Positions 7,635 to 13,299 of a DNA stretch of 13,299 nucleotides are shown here, in pieces. A model generated the notes under the pieces. That model had not been told where the DNA came from. It saw only the letters and a program-made list of their open reading frames with translations, and searched no databases. A program made the translations under genes and the position numbers. The DNA comes from Bacillota bacterium (GTDB lineage: Bacteria; Bacillota; Clostridia; Peptostreptococcales; Anaerovoracaceae), in the NCBI GenBank assembly GCA_029219125.1, contig JAQXSU010000036.1, positions 1 through 13,299 of the forward strand, written 5' to 3'. How positions within the stretch are numbered: the stretch's first letter is position 1; each line of letters starts with the position of its first letter.

Positions 7635-7668
7635 AAAAAAACTCCAGTCACCAAACCGGTGGCCGGAG
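7635..7668 (-). terminator. Rho-independent terminator after the phosphoribosyltransferase gene
   Basis: On the minus strand the arm at 7658-7668 pairs with 7642-7652 (one A-C mismatch and one G-U pair) around a 5-nt loop. It runs into seven Ts (7635-7641). It lies 24 nt past the phosphoribosyltransferase stop and immediately before the ribosome site of the glycosyltransferase gene. Confidence 0.82.
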
Positions 7669-7692
7669 CTTCTCTTTTCCTGATTTCGTATG

Positions 7693-8244
7693 TTATTTTA
7701 TCGAACCGTCCGGATTGAAGACCGGCAGTTTTTCCAGGAAGATGATATCATCCCGGTCAGCAGCCTCACCTTCCGCCAGCACAGCCATACGGCCCACGAT
7801 GTTTCCGCCGACCTGATTCACCAGTGTCTCAATGGATTTCAGAGATTCCCCTGTGCTGATCACATCATCCACAATGAGCACTCTGCGGCCATGCATCATG
7901 TCAGCCTCATGCTGTCCAATGCACAGCGTCTGAATATGATCTGTGGTAATGGAATCCACATCCGTGGAAATAATGTTGGTCATGTACAGCTTCGGTCCTT
8001 TTCTGGCCACGATGTAGTCGTTGACGCCAGCCTGCCGCGCCATCTCATGCACCAGAGGAATGCCCTTGGATTCCGCCGTGATCATGATATCGAATTCCGG
8101 TGCCTTTTTCAGCAGTTCCCGGGCCGATGCCACGGTAATCTCCACGTCGCCAAACATGATGAAGGCGCCGATGTATAAATCATCTGTTACTTTACAGAGG
8201 GGCAGCTGTCTCTTCAGCCCCGCGATGGTCATTTCGTGAAACAT
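7693..8244 (-). CDS. PRPP-binding phosphoribosyltransferase, adenine-PRTase-like (purine salvage)
   Basis: The 183-residue protein belongs to the type I phosphoribosyltransferase fold. Its clearest motif is the PRPP loop VLIVDDVISTGES (122-134), with FDIMITAESKGIPLVHEMA (52-69) and a flexible-loop segment VARKGPKLYM (79-88) resembling the RKPGKLP region of adenine phosphoribosyltransferase. Such enzymes join a base to PRPP to make the nucleotide. The base is not certain: apt-like features suggest adenine, but the neighbouring permease is of a hypoxanthine/guanine/adenine family. An in-frame TTG at 8280 would add 12 charged residues; ATG 8244, with AAAGGA 7 nt upstream, is preferred. It has its own promoter and terminator although it lies directly downstream of the purine permease. 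The C terminus FNPDGSIK is complete. Confidence 0.88.
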   Translation of the reverse strand: MFHEMTIAGLKRQLPLCKVTDDLYIGAFIMFGDVEITVASARELLKKAPEFDIMITAESKGIPLVHEMARQAGVNDYIVARKGPKLYMTNIISTDVDSITTDHIQTLCIGQHEADMMHGRRVLIVDDVISTGESLKSIETLVNQVGGNIVGRMAVLAEGEAADRDDIIFLEKLPVFNPDGSIK

Positions 8245-8351
8245 ACTTCGATCCTTTCTGCGTTCTTTTTCGCTTCCCAAAATCTGTTCGCCCGGTCTTG
8301 TCTCCTCTGCCGGCGAATCGGTATGCCGGGTTTTCTTCCCAGTACCTTATT

Positions 8352-8380
8352 ATTATACTCTTTCAAGCCGCCGGTTTCAA
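8352..8380 (-). promoter_or_regulatory. Sigma-A type promoter for the phosphoribosyltransferase gene
   Basis: On the minus strand TTGAAA (8375-8380), a 17-bp spacer and TATAAT (8352-8357) form a near-consensus promoter. It lies just after the permease terminator. Transcription from about 8345 gives a leader of roughly 100 nt. Confidence 0.78.
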
Positions 8381-8397
8381 GGGTGAATCTCAGATGC

Positions 8398-8443
8398 AAA
8401 AAAGGCCCATCACGCAGTCAATTCTTTTGTGATGGGCCCTTTT
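8398..8443 (-). terminator. Rho-independent terminator after the purine permease gene
   Basis: GGCCCATCAC (8404-8413) pairs perfectly with GTGATGGGCC (8429-8438) around a 15-nt loop. On the minus strand the stem ends in TTTTTT (8398-8403). It begins about 30 nt after the permease stop. Confidence 0.88.
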
Positions 8444-8474
8444 ATTTTGTGCGCCGGTCAGAAAACCGGTTTAC

Positions 8475-9881
8475 TTACATGGTAATGAAGATAAACTTCA
8501 GGCAGAACAGCAGTCCGATTACCGCAACCATAATGTCCTTCTTTTCGAACTTTCCGGTGAAGATGGCAATCAGCGTGTATGCAATGGAACCGATACCGAT
8601 ACCGTTGGCGATGGAGTAAGTCAGCGGCATCATGATCAGGGTCAGGAAGGCAGGAACTGCGGAAGCGATATCTTCCATGTCAACCTTCTTGAAGTTGCCC
8701 AGCATCAGCACGCCTACATAGATCAGAGCAGGTGCAGTTGCACATGCCGGAACGATGCTGGCCAGCGGGCTGAGGAACAAGCTGATGAAGAAGCATACTG
8801 CTACAACCAGAGATGTCAGACCGGTTCTGCCGCCTGCTGCTACGCCGGCAGCGGATTCTACGAAGGTCGTGCAGGTGGAAGTACCCAGAACAGCACCGGA
8901 TACCGTTGCGATGGAGTCGCAGGCCATGCACTTGTCCAGATTCTGCGGATCACCCTTTTCATCTAGCAGATCTGCCTGAGAAGCAGTGCCATACAGAGTA
9001 CCGATGGTATCAAACATATCAACCAGGCAGAATGTGATGATATACATGATGGCGCTGAATACGCCGCCTACGAATTCCGGACTGAAAGCATGCGCCCAAG
9101 AGCTTCCCTTGAACACACCTACCACACCGACTGCTGCGAAATCCTTGAAAGACTGACCGATCTGAGTCATATCAAAGGAAGGTACTGTGCCGGTTCCGAT
9201 ATAGTATAAAACGGTTGTGATGATAATTCCGATGATTACAGCGCCGGATACCTTCTTCTTGGAAAGAATGGCGATGATCACGAAGCCCAGCAGAGCCAGC
9301 AGAGCAGGAAGAACAGTGGCAATTCCGCCTTCGCCGTTGATGGCACCGTGGATATCCACGAACTGGGTCAGTGTATATGGATTCGCCTGAATGATACCCA
9401 CATTCTGGAATCCGATAAATGCGATGAACAGGCCAATACCGGCTGGAATGGCTTTTTTCAGGCATTCCGGCATCGCCTTGGCGATGTACTGGCGTGCACC
9501 GGTCAGAGATAATATCAGGAAGATGATACCGGAAATCAGGATAATCACCAGACCTGCCTGATATCCCTGTACGGCATCTCCACCGGAAATCACCTGCGGC
9601 AGAATGAAGCTGACGAAGAAGAAGGAGTTCAGTCCCATTCCGCAAGCCTGCGCAAACGGCATTTTAGCATACAGTGCCATGAGCAGGGTACCGATGGTAG
9701 CGGCCAGAATGGAAGCTACATAAACCGCATTCCAGATCTGTCCCAGACCTTCCGTAAAGCCCGTCACCTGATTCGGATTGACGAAAATGATGTAGGCCAT
9801 GGCAAAGAAGGTGGTCAGACCGGCAATAATCTCAGTTTTCACCGTAGTGCCGTGCTCTTTGAGTTTGAAAAAGTTTTCCAT
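8475..9881 (-). CDS. pbuG: NCS2 family purine permease (AzgA/PbuG-type, hypoxanthine/guanine/adenine)
   Basis: This 468-residue polytopic membrane protein imports purine bases, probably with protons. Signatures of the AzgA-like branch are TTFFAMAYIIFVNP (23-36), AQACGMGLNSFF (77-88), CLVDMFDTIGTLYG (285-298) and GTSTCTTFVESAAG (333-346) followed by AGGRTGLTS; the last two lie in the substrate-binding half-helix regions. Hydrophobic stretches are consistent with 12-14 membrane segments. ATG 9881 has AAAGGGA 9 nt upstream. It has its own promoter and terminator and lies upstream of a phosphoribosyltransferase gene in the same direction, which together suggests uptake followed by conversion to nucleotide. 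No purine riboswitch consensus is recognisable in its leader. The specific base is inferred from the family only. Confidence 0.93.
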   Translation of the reverse strand: MENFFKLKEHGTTVKTEIIAGLTTFFAMAYIIFVNPNQVTGFTEGLGQIWNAVYVASILAATIGTLLMALYAKMPFAQACGMGLNSFFFVSFILPQVISGGDAVQGYQAGLVIILISGIIFLILSLTGARQYIAKAMPECLKKAIPAGIGLFIAFIGFQNVGIIQANPYTLTQFVDIHGAINGEGGIATVLPALLALLGFVIIAILSKKKVSGAVIIGIIITTVLYYIGTGTVPSFDMTQIGQSFKDFAAVGVVGVFKGSSWAHAFSPEFVGGVFSAIMYIITFCLVDMFDTIGTLYGTASQADLLDEKGDPQNLDKCMACDSIATVSGAVLGTSTCTTFVESAAGVAAGGRTGLTSLVVAVCFFISLFLSPLASIVPACATAPALIYVGVLMLGNFKKVDMEDIASAVPAFLTLIMMPLTYSIANGIGIGSIAYTLIAIFTGKFEKKDIMVAVIGLLFCLKFIFITM

Positions 9882-9949
9882 TTCAATGCATCCCTTTCTT
9901 TTGTTTCAACAATTGCGTTAAGAAACTGTAAAAATAAAAATACATAAAA

Positions 9950-9978
9950 ACTATATCACTTTTTCACATACAGTTCAA
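9950..9978 (-). promoter_or_regulatory. Sigma-A type promoter for the purine permease gene
   Basis: On the minus strand TTGAAC (9973-9978) and TATAGT (9950-9955) are separated by 17 bp. The start would be near 9943, with an A/T-rich leader of about 60 nt. I see no purine riboswitch or strong hairpin in it. Confidence 0.62.
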
Positions 9979-10008
9979 CACAATTTCATGTTTTTACTGC
10001 ATTAAAAT

Positions 10009-10047
10009 GTGAAACGCGAAGGGTTCAATTTTTCCTTCGCGTTTCAC
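10009..10047 (-). terminator. 14-bp perfect inverted repeat, probable terminator of the sigma-factor operon
   Basis: GTGAAACGCGAAGG (10009-10022) is perfectly complementary to CCTTCGCGTTTCAC (10034-10047) around an 11-nt loop. It begins 11 nt after the stop of the repeat protein, where a terminator is expected. The T tract on that side is short and follows one A (ATTTTAATG), so an operator or mRNA-stabilising role is an alternative. Confidence 0.6.
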
Positions 10048-10058
10048 TTTATCCACAA

Positions 10059-11273
10059 CTACAATATGCAATTATCTCCATTCATAATCCGCGCATCTTT
10101 CAGCATGGAAATCATATCGGAAACAGATGTGGTCTCGCTGTCTGATTCTCCGATATTTGCCACGTTTTCGCTGTTCACCGAAACTGCACTTTCCTGCTGG
10201 GTGCTGCAAACCACGTTTACGCAATCGTACAAATGCAGCTGCTGCAGTATAGTTTCCGGCTTTACATCTTCGGATATGATTACCTTTACCGCATTATATA
10301 TTTCAATTCCGTTTGGAGAAGCATCCAACAAATGCTGATCCACTTTTATTTTCAGCTTGTTTCGCAGAATCCTTCCTTCCCTTACCACCTTCAACGCACC
10401 GCATGCGGCACCAATCTGCAGAAAGGCTTCCTTCTGCGCTTCGGTCACTGTCATGGTACCTGTCACTACAAGTCTGTCAATTTTCGCTGCAAGCTGTGCC
10501 ATGTCTGCATCGCAATCCGTTTCAAGGTTTCCGCAAACAAACAGACTGCTTCCGTTTTCTCGAATTAGCACATCATCCAGAACTGCATCACCAAACACCA
10601 GATGCATCCCTTCCGGTACGACAGTATACACCGTCTGCAAATCAAACAATTCCGCACTGTCTTCCACCATGACCTCCGGCAGAATCAGCTTCGGTGTCAC
10701 AAAACGAACCTGTTTTTCCACCATTTTCTTTAAATCTACGGTCTTGTCCCGAATGATGACGGCTTCACTTACGTAATACCTCCCGCCCTGTCTGGCACGC
10801 AGCGGGAAATACCGATCGATCTCGAATTGATCCCCCAGAATGACGCAATCCTCTGGATAAAGAATGATCTGACCGTTTACCTGGATTTTGCTCAGAAATC
10901 CTGCAAAATTTCTAGGGATCTCCGCAGAGCCATTCACCAGAATTTTTTCATACTGCTCCAGAATATGCTCTGAACCTGTCTCCACATGCAGGCTTCCATT
11001 GATCACCATAGCCATTTGATCAGCCACTGCGGTTTCCGGCGTAATTTCATAGGGACCGTTTATCACATTTACAGGCACAGAAGCACCCACTTCCAGCACA
11101 GTATCACAGTTCTGCAACACCGGAAGCCGTGCAAGAATTCCTTTGCTTTCCGGACTGACCAGCACCAGGTCGCCATTGATGGTTATAGATTCATAACTGC
11201 TGTAGTCTTCTTCTTTCATCTTCCTCGTATCACATACATCACAGTTAACAACCAGATTCTTTTTCTGAAACAT
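10059..11273 (-). CDS. Repeat-containing protein of unknown function, partner of ECF sigma factor
   Basis: I do not recognise this 404-residue family. Its main feature is a recurring beta-strand motif of form hydrophobic-x-[V/I]-N-G-x-hydrophobic: ITINGDLVL (N33), VNVINGPYEI (N72), AMVINGSLHV (N92), KILVNGSAEI (N114), KIQVNGQIIL (N133), with weaker copies LFVCGNLETD (G248) and LVVTGTMTV (G272). Spacing in the best run is 19-22 residues, suggesting a stacked beta solenoid as in bactofilin-like or pectate-lyase-like folds (inference). A CDVC pair (C11, C14) near the N terminus could bind metal but lacks the HxxxCxxC of zinc anti-sigma factors. Residues about 358-385 are Ser/Asn/Glu-rich and probably disordered. 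There is no signal peptide or membrane segment, so it should be cytosolic. ATG 11273 has GAGGAGG 8 nt upstream, and the sigma gene ends 16 nt before it. It could be a sensor, an anti-sigma factor or a filament-forming target. Confidence 0.8.
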   Translation of the reverse strand: MFQKKNLVVNCDVCDTRKMKEEDYSSYESITINGDLVLVSPESKGILARLPVLQNCDTVLEVGASVPVNVINGPYEITPETAVADQMAMVINGSLHVETGSEHILEQYEKILVNGSAEIPRNFAGFLSKIQVNGQIILYPEDCVILGDQFEIDRYFPLRARQGGRYYVSEAVIIRDKTVDLKKMVEKQVRFVTPKLILPEVMVEDSAELFDLQTVYTVVPEGMHLVFGDAVLDDVLIRENGSSLFVCGNLETDCDADMAQLAAKIDRLVVTGTMTVTEAQKEAFLQIGAACGALKVVREGRILRNKLKIKVDQHLLDASPNGIEIYNAVKVIISEDVKPETILQQLHLYDCVNVVCSTQQESAVSVNSENVANIGESDSETTSVSDMISMLKDARIMNGDNCIL

Positions 11274-11289
11274 TCCCTTTTCCTCCTCT

Positions 11290-11790
11290 TCAGATTTCTG
11301 TCACTTCCCGGATCAGACGGCGCAGGTGGTTTCTGGCTTCACAGAGCTTCGCACGTACCGTTCCAGCCGGCAGATTCAGCAGCTCACCGATTTGTTTCGA
11401 ATTGTATCCCTGAAAATACCGCAGAGCCAGCAGAAGTCCTTCAGGTTCCGGCAGAGACTCCAGCAGTTCTTCCAGCTCCATCTGATGAATCTCCTCAGAC
11501 TCTTTCGCTGCTTCCATTCCTTCCGAAATGCGTTCCACCGTCGTTTCCCGTCTGCCGCGCCGGACACGGTCCACATGCAGGTTCTTCATGGTTCGGTAGA
11601 GCCATGCACGCTGCTGGCTTTCGCCAAGCTCTGACAGAAGGGCTCCGTGGATCAGTGCCCGCAAGAAGGTCTCCTGCACCAGTTCTTCCGCGGTCTGCAG
11701 ATCGCCGGTCATACTTCGGCACCAGCGGACCAGCTCCTGACGGTACGTTTCATACAGCTTTTCTACGATTTTATCTGTGTCATCCGTCAT
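11290..11790 (-). CDS. ECF-type RNA polymerase sigma factor
   Basis: At 166 residues this is a two-domain extracytoplasmic-function sigma factor, which directs RNA polymerase to a small set of promoters. Region 2 spans about 10-80, with AEELVQETFLRAL (34-46, -10 recognition and melting helix) and RAWLYRTMKNLHVDRVRRGRR (61-81, trimmed here to its landmarks W63 and D74). Region 4 spans about 106-162, with the helix-turn-helix YNSKQIGELLNLPAGTVRAKLCEARNHLRR (129-158 region, core SKQIGELL and TVRAKLCEAR). ATG 11790 has AGAGGAG about 7 nt upstream. The only gene in its operon is the repeat protein; no membrane anti-sigma factor is adjacent, which is unusual for the class. A candidate self-recognised promoter lies 60-80 bp upstream. 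Confidence 0.92.
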   Translation of the reverse strand: MTDDTDKIVEKLYETYRQELVRWCRSMTGDLQTAEELVQETFLRALIHGALLSELGESQQRAWLYRTMKNLHVDRVRRGRRETTVERISEGMEAAKESEEIHQMELEELLESLPEPEGLLLALRYFQGYNSKQIGELLNLPAGTVRAKLCEARNHLRRLIREVTEI

Positions 11791-11848
11791 GGTCCGTCTC
11801 CTCTCTGTACCCTGCTCCTGTTTCCTTTCCTTCGCCTTTCACCTGTAA

Positions 11849-11872
11849 GACGAATGACAGACCCAAAGTGTT
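11849..11872 (-). promoter_or_regulatory. Candidate ECF-type (autoregulatory) promoter of the sigma operon
   Basis: On the minus strand CCAAC (AAC at 11870-11872) and CGTC (11849-11852) are separated by 17 bp. This is the core layout of Bacillus ECF promoters (AAC motif at -35, CGT at -10). No sigma-A promoter of similar quality is visible between the ATPase stop and the sigma start. The leader would be about 50 nt. Confidence 0.55.
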
Positions 11873-11905
11873 GGAGTTTTTGTGATTTTTCTTTCGCTAT
11901 ACCAA

Positions 11906-13198
11906 TCAAATGCAAAATGCGGCATACAATGGTACTGCTTTCATTCCGTTTTCCTCTCCAAAATTTTTCAGTGACAGCCGGATTGCATGTGCAGTTGGAT
12001 ATTCTTTCAAAAATACAGAAAGGCTGCGTGACCTAACCTTCTCCCCTTTTTTCACTTCAACAGCAATAATCTGGTTCTCTTTCTGCAGGAGAAAGTCAAG
12101 TTCTGCTGTATTTCCGCTTTCCCAATAATACAGAGGATGTCCTCCAGCCACAAGCTGCTGCGCCACATAGTTCTCTGTGACCGCTCCCATAAATCGGTTG
12201 CTCTCCCCTGTAAGTATGGTCTGTTGAGAAATACCGGATTTCATCGAGAGCAAACCCACATCGCCCATATACAACTTAAATGCGGATAAATCCGCATAAA
12301 CTGAAATTGGGTGCATTGCAGTCTGCACTCTCTGACATTTCAGCACAACACCAGCCTGCATCAGCCAGTCAATGGATGCACCAAAGAGAGTGGCACTGCC
12401 GCCTCGCTGCACAACTTTATATTGAAACTTCTTATTCTCTTTCGCCAGCTGTGCAGGGATGGACTGATAGCAGGCCCGGATCTTTACACTTTCTGCCGTA
12501 GAGGCATATTTCGCCATATCCGCAATGTAGTTATCCATCAGTTCATTCTGTACTGTCGGTACATTCAGGAAGCTTCCGCTTTCCAAAAATATTTTTATGG
12601 CTGCCGGCATTCCTCCGACGATCAAATATTCCCGATATCGCTCAATGGCCTTCTGATGCAGTGCTGCAGGCATGGCCTGCATTGTTTCATAACAGAATCT
12701 GATTTCCTCGATCAGTTTCATTTCTCCCTGTGCCCACAGATACTCTTCAAAATCAAACGGCAACAGAGTCAGCGTCTCCACCTTTCCTACCGGAAAAGAA
12801 TACCGCTTTCTATTTATTGCTACACCAAGCAGACTTCCCGCAGCAGCAACATGGAATTCCGGTGTTTCCTCCGCAAAGTATTTCAGTGCTGTCAGTGCTC
12901 TTTCGCAGGACTGTACTTCATCCAGGACAATCAGCGTTTCCCCCGGAATAATTGGCTGTCCTGAAATACTCTCCAGATAGCGAATCAATTTTTCCGGCGA
13001 AATGTTGTCATCGAAAAATGACGCTACTGCCAAATTGGTCTCAAGGTTCACGTATACCATGTTCTTAAACTCATTCTGTCCGAACTTCTGCAAAATATAT
13101 GTTTTTCCTACCTGTCTGGCACCGTTTATGATTAATGGCTTTCGTCCTGTCCCCTGTTCCTTCCAGGCAAGCAGCTGCATTTCTATTTTTCTCCGCAT
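11906..13198 (-). CDS. AAA_14/DUF4143 family ATPase
   Basis: This 430-residue protein has the two-part layout of the family. An N-terminal AAA-type ATPase carries Walker A GARQVGKTY (26-34), Walker B LIVLDEVQ (89-96) and a sensor segment AAAGSLLG (118-125). The DUF4143 C-terminal half carries LIVGGMPAA (192-200), GAVTENYVAQQL (338-349) and a PD-(D/E)XK-like core, ELDFLL (D368) followed by AVEVKKG (E381, K383). The family is widespread and often multi-copy in Clostridia and Bacteroidetes. Its role is not established, and the nuclease-like residues may or may not be active. ATG 13198 has AAGGAGGG 5 nt upstream. The gene has its own promoter, no terminator before the sigma-factor operon, and is not obviously paired with a toxin. 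It is the gene here most likely to have moved horizontally (inference). Confidence 0.93.
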   Translation of the reverse strand: MRRKIEMQLLAWKEQGTGRKPLIINGARQVGKTYILQKFGQNEFKNMVYVNLETNLAVASFFDDNISPEKLIRYLESISGQPIIPGETLIVLDEVQSCERALTALKYFAEETPEFHVAAAGSLLGVAINRKRYSFPVGKVETLTLLPFDFEEYLWAQGEMKLIEEIRFCYETMQAMPAALHQKAIERYREYLIVGGMPAAIKIFLESGSFLNVPTVQNELMDNYIADMAKYASTAESVKIRACYQSIPAQLAKENKKFQYKVVQRGGSATLFGASIDWLMQAGVVLKCQRVQTAMHPISVYADLSAFKLYMGDVGLLSMKSGISQQTILTGESNRFMGAVTENYVAQQLVAGGHPLYYWESGNTAELDFLLQKENQIIAVEVKKGEKVRSRSLSVFLKEYPTAHAIRLSLKNFGEENGMKAVPLYAAFCI

Positions 13199-13224
13199 GT
13201 TTTCCCTCCTTCTCTGTTTCTGAT

Positions 13225-13253
13225 ATTTTACCCACTTATGAACTTTAAGTCAA
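13225..13253 (-). promoter_or_regulatory. Sigma-A type promoter for the AAA_14/DUF4143 ATPase gene
   Basis: On the minus strand TTGACT (13248-13253) and TAAAAT (13225-13230) are separated by 17 bp. The start would be near 13218, just before the ribosome site, so the leader is only about 20 nt. Confidence 0.72.
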
Positions 13254-13288
13254 TAAAAATCATGTTTTTTCTTATTTTTTCCCACTTA
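13231..13288. repeat. Repeated CCCACTTA / TTAAGT motifs around the ATPase promoter (candidate operator)
   Basis: CCCACTTA occurs at 13231-13238, touching the -10 box, and again at 13281-13288, exactly 50 bp away. Both copies are flanked on one side by an A/T run (minus strand TAAGTGGG followed by T/A and AAAA). An opposing TAAGT lies at 13246-13250, giving an inverted ACTTA/TAAGT pair over the promoter spacer. This layout suggests repressor binding at two sites on the same DNA face. Confidence 0.5.
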
Positions 13289-13299
13289 AAAATCAATTA

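Noticed and set aside
8245..8280. 12-residue N-terminal extension of the phosphoribosyltransferase from a TTG.
   Set aside because: The extension is highly charged, and AAAGGA sits 7 nt before ATG 8244.
9882..10000. Purine riboswitch upstream of the purine permease.
   Set aside because: The leader from the inferred start is about 60 nt, A/T-rich and lacks the conserved core and three-helix arrangement.
10069..10164. Zinc anti-sigma (ZAS) assignment for the repeat protein based on its Cys residues.
   Set aside because: The N-terminal CDVC has no histidine three residues before it, the protein is far longer than ZAS proteins, and the C-terminal end here is a Ser/Asn-rich tail with no metal motif.
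11906..13198. AAA_14/DUF4143 ATPase as part of a defence or toxin-antitoxin system.
   Set aside because: No partner toxin, nuclease or other defence gene is adjacent within the window, and the upstream neighbour is outside it. The family alone does not justify the claim.
1..13299. CRISPR array, tRNA or rRNA genes, insertion sequences, prophage or attachment sites.
   Set aside because: No regularly spaced repeats, cloverleaf-like sequence, transposase or integrase frame was seen on either strand.

Overview
The window reads as chromosomal DNA of an anaerobic Gram-positive bacterium of the Clostridia (Firmicutes). The evidence is strong purine-rich Shine-Dalgarno sites, sigma-A promoters with 17-bp spacers, and the gene set: SecA with a C-terminal zinc tail, a repressor-type BirA next to BioY, an NCS2 purine permease and an AAA_14/DUF4143 ATPase. 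The genus cannot be fixed from sequence alone. No tRNA, rRNA, CRISPR array, insertion sequence or phage gene is visible. Most of it looks like ordinary core genome.

Layout from left to right. Positions 1-740 (-) hold the N-terminal two thirds of an M42 metallo-aminopeptidase cut by the window edge. Then comes a bidirectional terminator, followed by secA (866-3682, -), which is preceded 15 nt upstream by a CNNM/CorC-type CBS membrane protein (3698-4948, -). These two appear to share one promoter near 5009-5037. A 332-bp divergent intergenic region carries that promoter and a perfect-consensus promoter for birA-bioY (5281-6869, +), a biotin sensing and uptake operon with overlapping genes. A convergent terminator separates bioY from a monofunctional peptidoglycan glycosyltransferase (6939-7616, -). 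Upstream of that lie a PRPP-binding phosphoribosyltransferase (7693-8244, -) and a purine permease (8475-9881, -), a purine-salvage pair in which each gene has its own promoter and terminator.

The right third is the least ordinary part. A small ECF-type sigma factor (11290-11790, -) is followed 16 nt later by a 404-residue protein of unknown family (10059-11273, -). That protein has recurring 'NG' beta-strand motifs about every 20 residues, a CxxC near its N terminus and no membrane segment. A candidate ECF promoter (AAC-N17-CGTC) lies just upstream of the sigma gene, suggesting self-activation. This two-gene unit is the best candidate for an undescribed system here. At the right end, an AAA_14/DUF4143 ATPase (11906-13198, -) sits under a promoter region with repeated ACTTA/TAAGT motifs that may be an operator.

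Functionally, the window combines protein export (secA), membrane ion or stress homeostasis (CorC-like), biotin supply (birA, bioY), cell-wall polymerisation, purine salvage and one probable signal-responsive sigma regulon. All functional assignments come from reading motifs by eye. No database search was possible.
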